From Thalassomonas sp. RHCl1 (lineage in GTDB: Bacteria; Pseudomonadota; Gammaproteobacteria; Enterobacterales; Alteromonadaceae), in assembly GCF_947387555.1 (NCBI RefSeq), contig NZ_CANDNZ010000002.1, positions 558,001 to 622,000 on the forward strand: a stretch of 64,000 nucleotides of DNA. The letters are read 5' to 3'. This document shows positions 1-11,079 of the stretch, piece by piece (position 1 is the stretch's first letter; the number at the start of each line of letters is the position of its first letter). The translations under genes were made by a program, and so were the position numbers. Below the pieces are notes generated by a model. That model had not been told where the DNA came from, searched no databases, and saw only the letters and a list, made by a program, of their open reading frames with translations.

Positions 1-194
1 TGCTCAGAAAATACTCTCTTATACAACCATGACTTACCATTACCGCTCTCTCCGAAAAGAAATGAGTGCATACTACCTCGAATCGAACGGATTAACTCTT
101 TTTCCAGCGATTCTCTCACAATATACATGTTCTTATTTACATCTGAACTTCGAGGTGTAAATACATCATTAATACTTTTTCTTTTTCCAAACAT
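1..194 (-). CDS. P-loop ATPase, N-terminal 64 residues (runs off left edge)
   Basis: The minus strand is open from an ATG at 192-194 to the window edge, giving 64 whole codons. The translation begins MFGKRKSINDVFTPRSSDVN and reaches a clear Walker A motif, GESGNGKS, at about residues 48-55, followed by WLYKRVF. An AGGAAA Shine-Dalgarno sequence lies 5-10 bases before the start. A nucleotide-binding loop this early suggests an AAA-type ATPase preceded by a short N-terminal arm. Proteins with this kind of start occur in accessory and defence-like loci, but that is my inference; the rest of the protein and its partners lie outside the window. The family is not firmly identified. Confidence 0.7.
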   Translation of the reverse strand, partial: MFGKRKSINDVFTPRSSDVNKNMYIVRESLEKELIRSIRGSMHSFLFGESGNGKSWLYKRVFSE

Positions 195-735
195 GAATTT
201 TCCTATGAACCCAATAAAGATCTAACAGTATATTACGTAGACGCTTCAGTAACACCATCTACTTATTTACATTACAACTTACCGTAAAGCTCTTTTATTT
301 CAACCCCTTATTTCACACATTCAAAACTGGTTATAAAAAGGTGAATATTACTGAGCGTTCTCTACAATATGAAACACCTGCTGAAAGATTTAACCAGTGT
401 GTTGCGCTCATAGATTGAACTCAAGGCACTAACCGGGCATATTATTATAATCATGTGGTGGGCGGCAGGAACAAAGGAAAATTTAAAGCCAAGTATTAGC
501 CTGCTCTCACTTTATCTGTATAACAAGTTGCAGAACTTACTTATTGTTTTTAAAGCTGATTGTTAAAGAGGAATGTGGTCAGTTATTCCCCCAATGCTCC
601 CGCCAAAAACACTTCGAACACTGTAGATTTATATAGTGTTTTGTACTATACCTTAAAGGGTTAAACAACGATTCATCAACAACCAGAGGAGGTGTTTTCT
701 TGCCTGTAAATAGTTAATAAAGAGCAATTGTTTAA
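195..735. other. Gene-poor AT-rich accessory stretch
   Basis: Apart from the transposase remnant at 302-418 this stretch holds no credible gene. Base composition is AT-rich with many short homopolymer runs, unlike the housekeeping DNA to the right. The promoter of the leftward ATPase gene should lie just right of 195, but I cannot place its boxes with confidence. Confidence 0.4.
302..418 (+). pseudogene. IS30-like transposase C-terminal remnant
   Basis: A reading frame ending in TGA at 416-418 translates to a tail ERSLQYETPAERFNQCVALI before the last Asp. This resembles the end of IS30-family transposases, where a TPAE-F motif and an acidic last residue follow an RPRK-like segment. The RPRK segment is replaced by NITERSL, there is no start codon, and nothing of the DDE catalytic core is present upstream. 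It is therefore a short scar of an insertion sequence, consistent with the accessory nature of the left end. The assignment rests on about 20 residues recalled from memory. Confidence 0.35.
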
Positions 736-790
736 CCGGCAAAGCGCCGGGTAGCAATTAAGCGCTACCCCTGAGTGTTGGAGCACTCAG
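736..790 (+). promoter_or_regulatory. Three tandem hairpins ahead of a small gene pair
   Basis: Three inverted repeats follow almost without spacing: CCGGC/GCCGG (736-740 and 746-750), GGGTAGC/GCTACCC (749-755 and 764-770) and CTGAGTG/CACTCAG (771-777 and 784-790). They sit 45 bases before the ATG at 835 and none is followed by a T-run, so they do not look like terminators. They may form a structured 5' leader or a DNA-level recognition site. Function unknown. Confidence 0.5.
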
Positions 791-834
791 CGGCAGCTAA
801 CCAAAACAGATACTACTGTACAGAGGTATCCATT

Positions 835-1014
835 ATGGCTAACCCTAATGATATGCCAGAGTTTCACTCGGTTAAAGTTTCTTTAACAGAAAATATACCA
901 CCCCTCCAATACCCGCCAACAACGCATACCGCGAAGGTAACCAATACCTGTAGTAGCGAATGGGCCAATGTTTGTGTGCGGTTAACACTGATGGGAGGGC
1001 GGTATTATGCATGA
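835..1014 (+). CDS. Small protein of unknown function (59 aa), first of a coupled pair
   Basis: I place the start at the ATG at 835 because a GAGG ribosome binding site lies at 823-826, eight bases upstream; an earlier in-frame start would lie inside the hairpin cluster. The protein begins MANPNDMPEFHSVKVSLTEN and ends LTLMGGRYYA. It has no signal peptide, no membrane segment and two Cys (in TCSSEW and NVCVRL). Its last codons overlap the next start by eight bases, so the two genes are probably translationally coupled. I do not recognise the family. Expression is supported by the binding site and coupling, not by any known homologue. Confidence 0.55.
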   Translation: MANPNDMPEFHSVKVSLTENIPPLQYPPTTHTAKVTNTCSSEWANVCVRLTLMGGRYYA

Positions 1015-1324
1015 ATCACATTCCACCTCACCTTCCACCTCGAAAGAGGCCATGCAGGATGCTTCCCTTGATCAGGAGGTAACCATTGAGCAGTGGTCGA
1101 GTGATTTTCTCGATCTTTGCGATGATTTTTGTCAATTCAGCCAGGAATGCGCTTTTCTCTCTGATGCATTCGCTGCGGTTGCACAAGAGCCTGAGTGCAT
1201 CACGCCAGATACCAGCGAAGGTATAAGGCATGTAAACTTTTGGCTTAAATACCAGGTCATAGGTTATCGGGAGAAAATAAACCGGCTGCACGATGGCTGG
1301 AAAGTTCTCAAGCGTAAACAATAA
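1007..1324 (+). CDS. Protein of unknown function (105 aa), second of a coupled pair
   Basis: The ATG at 1007 overlaps the end of the preceding 59-residue gene (1007-1014), a typical coupled arrangement. The protein is acidic in its first half and rich in Cys and Phe in the middle (DLCDDFCQFSQECAFLSD), then basic at the end (WKVLKRKQ). It appears soluble and helical, with no signal peptide. I do not recognise a family. A 105-codon open frame also exists on the opposite strand over almost the same bases, but this strand is preferred because of the coupling and the upstream leader. A small two-component module such as a toxin-antitoxin-like pair is possible but unproven. Confidence 0.55.
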   Translation: MHESHSTSPSTSKEAMQDASLDQEVTIEQWSSDFLDLCDDFCQFSQECAFLSDAFAAVAQEPECITPDTSEGIRHVNFWLKYQVIGYREKINRLHDGWKVLKRKQ

Positions 1325-1348
1325 GGTGAAATAAGTTTTATACAAAAT

Positions 1349-1406
1349 AAGCCGGGTGGGTTTATCAAGAGCATGGCTGAGCTATGCTAAAATTTATCCG
1401 GTTTTA
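1349..1406 (+). terminator. Probable terminator region after the small gene pair
   Basis: A hairpin AGCATG/TATGCT (1370-1375 and 1383-1388) is nested inside a longer pairing of AAGCCGG (about 1349-1355) with CCGGTTT (about 1399-1405), followed by T-rich sequence. The rest of the gap to 1583 is AT-rich with no gene I can support. Confidence 0.4.
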
Positions 1407-1583
1407 TCCCCTAACGAGCCGTCGAACAGTCTGGAACTTCCACAAACTAATTTTTGTTAACACGTTTCCCTCTAACTCTGTTTTATTTTTGATGTCCAGT
1501 TCTGTTTATGTTTAGTTTTTTGGCTGCCCAGCTTATGTCCCTGAATCACCCAGAAATCTCGTTACTTTGTTCATAAAATATAC

Positions 1584-1612
1584 TTGACACCCATGATTGT
1601 TAACTATATGTT
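1584..1612 (+). promoter_or_regulatory. Sigma-70-type promoter of the 84-residue exported protein
   Basis: TTGACA at 1584-1589 matches the -35 consensus exactly. TATGTT at 1607-1612 follows after a 17-base spacer and matches the -10 consensus at four of six positions. Transcription would begin about 50 bases before the ATG at 1667. Confidence 0.6.
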
Positions 1613-1666
1613 TACATTTGGTAACAAGCGGATACTTGTGTAATTAATAATTAGGGAAATAAACAT

Positions 1667-1921
<255 letters not shown>

Positions 1922-1951
1922 TAATTGTTCCGGTAATTAACGGTTCCTATA

Positions 1952-1985
1952 AAAGGGAAGCACTAACAATAAAATGCTTTCCTTT
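1952..1985. terminator. Hairpin between convergent genes
   Basis: AAAGGGAAGCA (1952-1962) pairs with TGCTTTCCTTT (1975-1985) with one G-T pair. It lies just after the 84-residue gene and immediately past the end of the leftward ATPase remnant, so it could serve both strands. Confidence 0.55.
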
Positions 1986-1987
1986 AA

Positions 1988-2251
1988 TCACAGCAAGTTT
2001 GGACTTCTCTTACTTCTGAGTCCCGGATAGGTCTTTATGTTTTTCTTGTAAGCATATGTCCAGCCAGAAATAGCAATAGCTTTCACTATAGAATTTTTAC
2101 CAGAGCCGTTTTCACTGTAAACGTCCGCTGAACAGCGCCTGGCTAATTAGCCAAAGGACTTGTTTTCTATTTCCTTAGCGCCTTGATCCGATTCGATAGC
2201 TTTTTCCAATTCTGTAATATCACTCTCAGAAACAAAATTCGGGACATCCAC
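1988..2251 (-). pseudogene. Decayed P-loop ATPase remnant with in-frame stop
   Basis: Reading leftward from a GTG at 2249-2251 with an AGGGG binding site upstream, the frame gives about 34 residues (starting VDVPNFVSESDITELEKAIE), an in-frame TAA at 2147-2149, then continues in the same frame with VYSENGSGKNSIVKAIAISG to a TGA at 1988-1990. ENGSGKN closely resembles the Walker A loop ENGSGKS of AAA/ABC-like ATPases found in many accessory nuclease systems. An internal stop, the tiny length and the absence of Walker B indicate a dead fragment. The family assignment is only by the loop. Confidence 0.4.
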
Positions 2252-2551
2252 AAATTAATCCCCTTAATATAGATACTGCAGCACTTATAGGGTTACCCAT
2301 TGATAATGCCTTTGAAATCAGGATTGCAAATAACAAGTTAGTCAAGTGGAGATAACTGATGAATATGGGGAAATTTTACTCTTCCATCATTCTTTATTTG
2401 ACAGATAACAAGTTATACTTTACCTAGAGGGGAAAAAGTATCAGAATAGTCGCGATTAATCCCCTGGCCGCTTGTATAAGCTATTGATTGTATTCGGGGT
2501 GTCTCATGCGGGGATTGCATGGAAGTAACAAATAAATATGGAGTTAAATGT

Positions 2552-3022
2552 ATGAACTATAACGAAATAAGCAGCATTTTATTTATTTGCATGGGCAATA
2601 TCTGTCGCTCTCCCAGTGCCGAAGCGGTATTCAAGCATAAAATCAAAATCTTAGGTAAAGATCTAACCGTTGATTCAGCCGGAACCGTTGGCGCGCATGC
2701 CAGGGAAAAGCCCGATCAGCGGGCGCAGAAAGCGGGGAAATTACGCGGTTATTCTTTTGATAAAATGCGCGCCCGTAAAGTTACCGAGCAGGATTTTGAA
2801 AATTTTGACTTAGTGCTGGCGATGGATAAGCAAAATGTTGCTGCGCTGGAGCGCATGGCACCCAAGCATTTGCGTCATAAAATTCAGCTGTTTTTAGATT
2901 ACGCGGAAAATTATAGTGAGTCGGAAGTGCCGGATCCCTACTATGGCGGTGCTAAAGGTTTCCAGTTTGTGTTAGATCTGGTGGAAGATGCCAGCGATGG
3001 CCTGCTGATGCGAATGGACTAA
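2552..3022 (+). CDS. Low molecular weight protein-tyrosine phosphatase
   Basis: This 156-residue protein matches the usual LMW-PTP size. The phosphate-binding loop CMGNICRS has the catalytic Cys at residue 13 and the Arg at residue 19, and the general-acid Asp sits in the C-terminal DPYYGG motif. I start at the ATG at 2552 because GGAG lies at 2540-2543 with an eight-base gap; an in-frame ATG at 2519 would add eleven atypical residues. The enzyme removes phosphate from tyrosine residues in the cytoplasm. It stands alone with its own terminator, not beside an exopolysaccharide operon or tyrosine kinase, so its substrate cannot be guessed from context. Confidence 0.92.
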   Translation: MNYNEISSILFICMGNICRSPSAEAVFKHKIKILGKDLTVDSAGTVGAHAREKPDQRAQKAGKLRGYSFDKMRARKVTEQDFENFDLVLAMDKQNVAALERMAPKHLRHKIQLFLDYAENYSESEVPDPYYGGAKGFQFVLDLVEDASDGLLMRMD

Positions 3023-3052
3023 GAATTCTGAAACGCTGAATATCAGATGAAT

Positions 3053-3091
3053 AAAACCGCGATAACATTATTTGTTATCGCGGTTTTTTAT
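3053..3091 (+). terminator. Rho-independent terminator of the phosphatase gene
   Basis: A stem of about 15 bp (AAAACCGCGATAACA pairing with TGTTATCGCGGTTTT, loop 3068-3072) is followed by a T-run. Confidence 0.9.
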
Positions 3092-3236
3092 GTTCAGGAT
3101 GAACGGTCAACTTACATGTTCCAGACGTAAGTTAAGTACCTACAGTCCCTGTAAGTAATGCTGCAATGACACGGATGCCAGGGAGCAGCAATGTTCTGAA
3201 TGACAGGGAACAGTATGATAAAACCAGATTTATCCC

Positions 3237-4289
3237 TTAGCCTTTGCGATGCTCAACCGCTCCAGCCAGTATTTCCAGCAACTCTTCACTGGTGTTTAAA
3301 TCAATACAGGCATCGGTAATGCTTTGCCCATAGGTTAAAGGCTGGTCGATAACTACCGACTGTTTGCCTTCTACGATAAAGCTTTCCACCATAACACCGA
3401 AAATCGTGTTATTTCCCTGTTTTACCTGCTCAGCCAGGGACTGGGCGACATGGATCTGGCGGTTATGATCTTTATTGCTGTTGCCGTGGCTGCAATCAAC
3501 CATGATCCTTTGCGGCAAACCGGCGCCGTCTAAGGTATCGCAAGCGGCGTTGATGTCGGCTTCATGGTAATTAGGTGCTTTACCACCGCGTAAAATTACA
3601 TGGGCATGTGGATTGCCGTGGGTTTGGTAGATACACATCTGCCCGCTTTTATCGGGAGAATAAAGCACATGCGGTACGCTGGAAGCCTTGATGGCATCCA
3701 CAGCGATTTTGACATTGCCGTCGGTGCCGTTTTTAAAACCTACCGGGCAAGACAGGGCAGAGGCCAATTCTCTGTGTACCTGGCTTTCTGTGGTTCTGGC
3801 ACCGATAGCGCCCCAGGCGATCAGATCGGAAATATACTGACCGGTCACCATATCTAAAAATTCGGTGCCGGCGGGCAAGCCCATTTGGTTGATACTAACC
3901 AAAAGGTTGCGGGCAAGGTTTAAGCCTTTGGCAACTTTGAAAGACTTATCCAGGTCCGGATCGCTGATCAGGCCTTTCCAGCCCACGGTAGTGCGGGGCT
4001 TTTCAAAGTAAACCCGCATGACGATCAGCAGGTTATCCCGGTATTTGTCATGGAGGGTTTTGAGTTTCTCGGCGTATTCAATCGCAGCCACTGGATCATG
4101 AATCGAGCAGGGGCCGATAATTACCAGCAGGCGGTCATCTTCACCGTTGATAATGGCTTCAATTTCCTTTCGGCTGTTTAGAATAAAGTCGGCGTCTTTC
4201 GGGCTTAGGGGGATCTGCCGGGCAAGTTCGGCAGGGGACACTAAATTTTCAATCAGTGTCGTGCGTAATTCGTCTGTTTTGATGGTCAT
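3237..4289 (-). CDS. aroH: 3-deoxy-7-phosphoheptulonate (DAHP) synthase, AroH-like
   Basis: The enzyme condenses phosphoenolpyruvate with erythrose 4-phosphate, the first step of the shikimate pathway. At 350 residues it has the normal length of class I synthases. Family motifs are present: GPCSIHDPVAA, EKPRTTVGWKGL, SQVHRELASALSCPVGFKNG and the C-terminal PLTYGQSITDAC. The start TDELRTTLIENLVSPAELA and the segment DMVTGQY resemble E. coli AroH, the Trp-sensitive isozyme, more than AroG or AroF. It lies next to ppsR and ppsA as in E. coli, which fits a supply line for phosphoenolpyruvate. Feedback specificity is inferred from similarity only. Confidence 0.93.
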   Translation of the reverse strand: MTIKTDELRTTLIENLVSPAELARQIPLSPKDADFILNSRKEIEAIINGEDDRLLVIIGPCSIHDPVAAIEYAEKLKTLHDKYRDNLLIVMRVYFEKPRTTVGWKGLISDPDLDKSFKVAKGLNLARNLLVSINQMGLPAGTEFLDMVTGQYISDLIAWGAIGARTTESQVHRELASALSCPVGFKNGTDGNVKIAVDAIKASSVPHVLYSPDKSGQMCIYQTHGNPHAHVILRGGKAPNYHEADINAACDTLDGAGLPQRIMVDCSHGNSNKDHNRQIHVAQSLAEQVKQGNNTIFGVMVESFIVEGKQSVVIDQPLTYGQSITDACIDLNTSEELLEILAGAVEHRKG

Positions 4290-4312
4290 AGCGTGTCTAC
4301 AGCATGAGAAAA

Positions 4313-4333
4313 TTGCACCTTTTTGCGGTGCAA
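4313..4333 (-). promoter_or_regulatory. Perfect inverted repeat in the aroH leader
   Basis: TTGCACC and GGTGCAA (7 bp arms, 7-base loop) lie 24 bases before the aroH start. Read on the minus strand the second arm is followed by TTTTC, so it could be a weak attenuator; equally it could be a repressor operator. No Trp-rich leader peptide is visible. Confidence 0.45.
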
Positions 4334-4479
4334 TATATATATGGGGCTAACATAGCTAAATAAGCCGGGGAAGGGAACCGCTTTATCAGGAATTTTAGCG
4401 AAAACTGGAACTTTTTTGATATAAAGCGCCTGAAACCCTATAACTGAACGTTATATAAGCGATTCCGGGGAAAAACAGC

Positions 4480-5289
4480 CTAGTATTTATGCCGTTGTAA
4501 TCCGGTGGCAGAAAGTATTTTCGCGGTGATTTCTTCTACCGATAATTTGGTGGTATTTAGAAAGGGAATTTTCTCTTTTTTATAGAGTTTTTCCACTTCA
4601 CGGATTTCCATGCGGCATTGGCGGGCGGAGGCATATTTGCTGTTGGCCATACGGCCATCGCGAATTTCCATCAGCCGCTGGGGATCTATGGTCAGGCCGA
4701 ACAGCTTGTTTTTGTTTTTCTTGAGAAAGTCCGGCAGTTTCAGCTCGTCCATATCGTCGTCGGTAAAGGGGTAGTTGGCGGCTTTGATCCCGTATTGCAG
4801 CGCCAGGTAAAGTGAACTTGGTGTTTTACCCGAGCGGGAAACCCCCACCAGGATGACATCGGCATGCTCATAGTTGCTGACATTGGAGCCGTCGTCATTG
4901 GCCAGGGCGTAGTTAACGGCATCGATACGGTAGTCGTAGTTGTTTTCGTGGATACTGTGGGTGCGGTGGGCCTTGGGTTTGGCCTCAAGTTGCAGCTGCT
5001 GTTCTAACGGTGCGACAAAATGTTCTAAAAAGTTATAAATAATGCCGTCACAACTGTCTATAATTTCTCTGATTTCAGGATTTACAAAGGTATGGAACAC
5101 CAGCGCAGGTTCGCCGGTTCGTTTAGAGATTTTATTGATCTCCTGTTTGACCATTTCGGCTTTTTCATGTGTTTCAACAAATGGAATGGTGAAATGCTCA
5201 AATTCGGTAGGAAATAGTGATAATAAGGCATGTCCAAATACTTCCGAGGTGATCGCCGTACCGTCTGAAATATAAAAAGCTGCACGCAT
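4480..5289 (-). CDS. ppsR: PEP synthase regulatory protein PpsR (kinase/pyrophosphorylase)
   Basis: This DUF299-family protein both inactivates PEP synthase by ADP-dependent phosphorylation of a Thr and reactivates it by phosphate-dependent removal. It is 269 residues, near the usual size. The P-loop GVSRSGKT is at residues 149-156 and the conserved start reads [20 protein letters not shown]. The gene is divergent from ppsA, its target, with about 130 bases between them, and has aroH downstream, the same neighbourhood as in E. coli. Function follows from family knowledge; the sequence itself shows the fold and P-loop. Confidence 0.95.
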   Translation of the reverse strand: MRAAFYISDGTAITSEVFGHALLSLFPTEFEHFTIPFVETHEKAEMVKQEINKISKRTGEPALVFHTFVNPEIREIIDSCDGIIYNFLEHFVAPLEQQLQLEAKPKAHRTHSIHENNYDYRIDAVNYALANDDGSNVSNYEHADVILVGVSRSGKTPSSLYLALQYGIKAANYPFTDDDMDELKLPDFLKKNKNKLFGLTIDPQRLMEIRDGRMANSKYASARQCRMEIREVEKLYKKEKIPFLNTTKLSVEEITAKILSATGLQRHKY

Positions 5290-5418
5290 CTGTAACCCTT
5301 AATGAAAACTTTCAATTTGTATTTTGGTTTCTGTAGCGGGCAGTGTAGAATGTCCGGAGCTCATAATAAAGAGCTTTTCCTTAAATATCGTTAGTTATCC
5401 ATAATGGAGATTATTGTT

Positions 5419-7794
<2,376 letters not shown>

Positions 7795-7820
7795 ATTTGC
7801 CGCTGATTTTTTGTGATAAA

Positions 7821-7919
7821 GGCTGCGTCACATAAGTTGCGCAGCCAGTGAAAAGGCCCGATAATTTTACCTTTGCCGAGCACATGACCCGGCAAAGGAT
7901 AAAATTTCCGGGCTTTTTG
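7821..7919 (+). terminator. Double hairpin terminator after ppsA
   Basis: A first hairpin GGCTGCG/CGCAGCC (7821-7827 and 7840-7846) is followed by a very long one from 7853 to 7914, in which GCCCG, ATTTTA and CCTTTGCC pair with GGCAAAGG, TAAAAT and CGGGC, ending in a T-run. Confidence 0.9.
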
Positions 7920-8004
7920 TTTTCTGGGTGTTTAGCAGATGTTTTTTGCTGTCGCCATGATATACTGCACGACCTCTAATGTTGTCAGCAGAAATTTATC
8001 TTTT

Positions 8005-11000
8005 ATGTTACCCCGGCTAGATCATCAAGACCTTGTTTCTCCTTTATTTCAAGAATTTGCCCAGTTACTTTCCGAGCAGCCTTTTACCGGCGATATCAAT
8101 TGCCAGTACAGTGCCCGGCTCGCGGTAGCCACAGATAACAGTGTTTACCAGCAATTGCCTCAGCTGGTGCTGCATCCGCGCAGCAAACAGGATATTCAAC
8201 TGATTGCCCGTTTGGCGGGCGAGAGCCGTTTTGACAGCATAAAATTTAGCGCCAGAGGCGGCGGCACAGGCACCAATGGCCAGAGTTTAACGCCGGGGAT
8301 CGTGGTGGACTTATCCAAGTACATGAACCGTATCCTGGAAATTAATGTTGAAGAGAACTGGGTGCGGGTGGAAGCCGGCGTGGTGAAAGATCAGCTTAAT
8401 GATTACCTGCGCCCCCATGGCTTTTTCTTCTCGCCTGATTTATCCACCAGTAACCGCGCCACGGTGGGGGGCATGATCAATACTGATGCTTCCGGGCAGG
8501 GGTCCCTGGTTTACGGGAAAACTTCAGATCACGTTTTGGGGTTGGAATCTGTACTTGCTAATGGTGATTTGATCACCACTGAGCCTATGGCGTTGAGCGA
8601 AGCCGAACAGCTGGCACAACAAGACTCCAGCTTGGGACGTATCACCAAAGCGGTACTGGCTTCTTGCCGGGATAACCGGGAATTGATATTAGAGAAATTC
8701 CCGCGTCTGAACCGCTTTTTAACCGGTTATGACTTAGAGCATGTTTTTAACGATGATTTAACCCGGTTTGATTTAACGCGTTTGATCACCGGCTCGGAAG
8801 GCTCGCTGGCTTTTGTCTGTGAAGCCAAGCTGAACTTAACCAAGATAGCACCGGCAAAGACGTTAATTAATATCAAATACGACAGTTTCGACTCGGCGCT
8901 GCGCCATTCCCCGAGTCTGGTAAAAGCCAAAGCTACCTCGGTGGAAACCATAGATTCCAAGGTGTTAAACCTTGCCCGTGAAGATATTATCTGGCACAGC
9001 GTCAGCGATTTGATCACCGACGTGCCGGGTAAAGTCATGGACGGCATCAATATGGTGGAATATAACGGCGAAAGCGTTGAGGCCCTGGCGGCCCAGGTGA
9101 AAGGGTTAACCGATCAGCTTGATCTGGATATCCAGGGGGATAACGGCGTGATTGGCTACCAGGTCACCTCAGATCTTGGCAGCATCAATAAGCTTTATGC
9201 CATGCGTAAAAAATCCGTCGGTTTGCTTGGCAACACCGAAGGCAGCCAAAAGCCATTGGCCTTTGCCGAAGATACTGCGGTGCCGCCGGAAAACCTGGCG
9301 GACTTTATCGCCGAATTCCGTACTTTACTGGACGGCCACGGCCTGCATTACGGCATGTTTGGTCATGTCGATGCCGGTGTTTTACACGTGCGCCCGGCGC
9401 TGGATATGTGCGATCCCGAGCAGGAAGTGCTGCTGCGGGAAATTTCCGACCAGGTGGTGGCATTAACCGCTAAATATGGCGGCCTGATGTGGGGCGAGCA
9501 CGGTAAAGGTTACCGCAGCGAATACGGCCCGCAGTTTTTTGGCGAGCAGCTGTTTGGGGAGCTTAGAAAAATAAAAACCGCCTTTGACCCGTTAAACAAG
9601 ATGAACCCGGGCAAGATTTGTACGCCGCTGGAGTCTACGGAATCCCTGGTGTCGGTAGACGGGCAAAAGCGCGGTTATTTCGATCGGCAAATTCCGGTGC
9701 AGGTTAAAGACTCTTTTAATTCCGCCCTTGACTGTAACGGTAACGGTTTATGTTTTAACTACGATGTTAACAGCCCTATGTGTCCGTCAAGCAAGGTGAC
9801 CCGGGATCGCCGCCATTCCCCTAAAGGGCGAGCCGGTTTGATGCGCGAGTGGCTGCGCCTGGTGGAAAATAAAGGTGTCGATATCCTTGCACTGGAAGAG
9901 AACATCAACGGCTGGTCGGTAAAACGCCTGCTGGATAAGGTGAAAACCCGTTTTAGCAATGATAACAGCCAGGACTTCTCCCATGAGGTGATGGAGGCGA
10001 TGTCCGGCTGTTTGGCCTGTAAAGCCTGTGCCAGCCAGTGTCCGATTAAAGTGGATGTGCCTGATTTTCGCGCCCGTTTTATCAATCTTTATTATTCGCG
10101 CTATATGCGGCCGTTAAAAGATCACCTGGTGGCCAATGTTGAACTACTGGCCCCTGTGATGGCCAAAGCGCCTAAGCTGGTGAACAAGGTGCTAAGCTCT
10201 AAGGTTTATGACAAGCTTTCTGCCAAAACCATAGGTTATGTCGATACGCCGTTATTGTCGGTACCGACGCTGCAGCAAAGGGTGAGTGACGCCGGATATC
10301 CGGAATTCAACCTGCAAACCCTGCAGCAAATGCCGCTTGAACGGCGTCAGCAGTATGTGCTGATAGTGCAGGATCCCTTTACTTCGTTTTATGATGCCAC
10401 TGCGGTGGAGGCGCTGATGAAGCTCAGTGCTAAACTTGGTTTCACGCCCATTTTGGTGCCTTTTAAACCGAATGGTAAACCTCAGCATGTTAAAGGTTTC
10501 TTGTCCCGTTTTGCTAAAACAGCCGGAAGTGCCGCCGAATTTTTAAACCAGCTGCAGCAACTGGAAATTCCTATGCTGGGCTTAGATGCTTCTCTGGTGC
10601 TGTGTTACCGCGATGAATATCAGCAGGTACTGGGGGATAAGCGCGGTGATTTCGAGGTGCTGCTGGCCCATGAGTGGCTGACTGGCCTGCTGGAAAAAGG
10701 GCAATTAGCTCAGATGGCAAGTGTAAAAGGCAATGGCGGCTCAACGGATAAAGTGAGCTACAAGCTCTTTGCTCATTGCACCGAGAAAACCGCTTTAGCC
10801 AAAAGCGAGGATCAATGGGTGACCTTGTTTAACCATTTTGATCAGAAATTGGAAAAAATTGCCGTCGGCTGTTGTGGCATGGCGGGCACTTATGGCCATG
10901 AAAAGAGCAATCTGGACAATTCCAAAGCCTTGTTTGAGATGAGCTGGCAGCCAAAACTTGAGCCGCTTGCTAAAGAGCAGGTACTGGCTACCGGTTTTTC

Positions 11001-11079
11001 CTGTCGCAGCCAGGTAAAACGTTTGGGCAATATCAAACCTCGCCATCCGGTAGAAGCCTTGCTGTCTGTGCTTGGCTGA
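8005..11079 (+). CDS. ydiJ: YdiJ-type FAD/Fe-S 2-hydroxyacid dehydrogenase
   Basis: This roughly 1024-residue protein matches E. coli YdiJ throughout. An N-terminal FAD-binding domain (PRSKQDIQLIARLAG, RGGGTGTNGQSL) is followed by the FAD-oxidase C-terminal domain (FGHVDAGVLHVRPALD, GEHGKG), a ferredoxin-like segment with CLACKACASQCP near residue 669, and a CCG-type domain with VGCCGMAGTYGHE near 953. YdiJ-type enzymes are reported to oxidise D-2-hydroxyglutarate and pass electrons to the respiratory chain. I start at the ATG at 8005 (MLPRLDHQ), which aligns with E. coli; the frame is open further upstream to 7939 and the ribosome binding site is weak, so the start is uncertain. It lies near ppsA in E. 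coli too. Confidence 0.9.
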   Translation: MLPRLDHQDLVSPLFQEFAQLLSEQPFTGDINCQYSARLAVATDNSVYQQLPQLVLHPRSKQDIQLIARLAGESRFDSIKFSARGGGTGTNGQSLTPGIVVDLSKYMNRILEINVEENWVRVEAGVVKDQLNDYLRPHGFFFSPDLSTSNRATVGGMINTDASGQGSLVYGKTSDHVLGLESVLANGDLITTEPMALSEAEQLAQQDSSLGRITKAVLASCRDNRELILEKFPRLNRFLTGYDLEHVFNDDLTRFDLTRLITGSEGSLAFVCEAKLNLTKIAPAKTLINIKYDSFDSALRHSPSLVKAKATSVETIDSKVLNLAREDIIWHSVSDLITDVPGKVMDGINMVEYNGESVEALAAQVKGLTDQLDLDIQGDNGVIGYQVTSDLGSINKLYAMRKKSVGLLGNTEGSQKPLAFAEDTAVPPENLADFIAEFRTLLDGHGLHYGMFGHVDAGVLHVRPALDMCDPEQEVLLREISDQVVALTAKYGGLMWGEHGKGYRSEYGPQFFGEQLFGELRKIKTAFDPLNKMNPGKICTPLESTESLVSVDGQKRGYFDRQIPVQVKDSFNSALDCNGNGLCFNYDVNSPMCPSSKVTRDRRHSPKGRAGLMREWLRLVENKGVDILALEENINGWSVKRLLDKVKTRFSNDNSQDFSHEVMEAMSGCLACKACASQCPIKVDVPDFRARFINLYYSRYMRPLKDHLVANVELLAPVMAKAPKLVNKVLSSKVYDKLSAKTIGYVDTPLLSVPTLQQRVSDAGYPEFNLQTLQQMPLERRQQYVLIVQDPFTSFYDATAVEALMKLSAKLGFTPILVPFKPNGKPQHVKGFLSRFAKTAGSAAEFLNQLQQLEIPMLGLDASLVLCYRDEYQQVLGDKRGDFEVLLAHEWLTGLLEKGQLAQMASVKGNGGSTDKVSYKLFAHCTEKTALAKSEDQWVTLFNHFDQKLEKIAVGCCGMAGTYGHEKSNLDNSKALFEMSWQPKLEPLAKEQVLATGFSCRSQVKRLGNIKPRHPVEALLSVLG

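Noticed and set aside
736-834. Possible integron attC site in the tandem hairpins
   Set aside because: The required GTTRRRY and RYYYAAC core sites are not present in the right places, and no integrase gene is visible.
1028-1345. Minus-strand 105-codon frame opposite the second gene of the small pair
   Set aside because: The plus-strand gene has translational coupling and an upstream leader; this frame has no ribosome binding site or partner.
2398-2419. TTGACA followed by TATACT upstream of the phosphatase gene
   Set aside because: The spacer is only ten bases, too short for a sigma-70 promoter.
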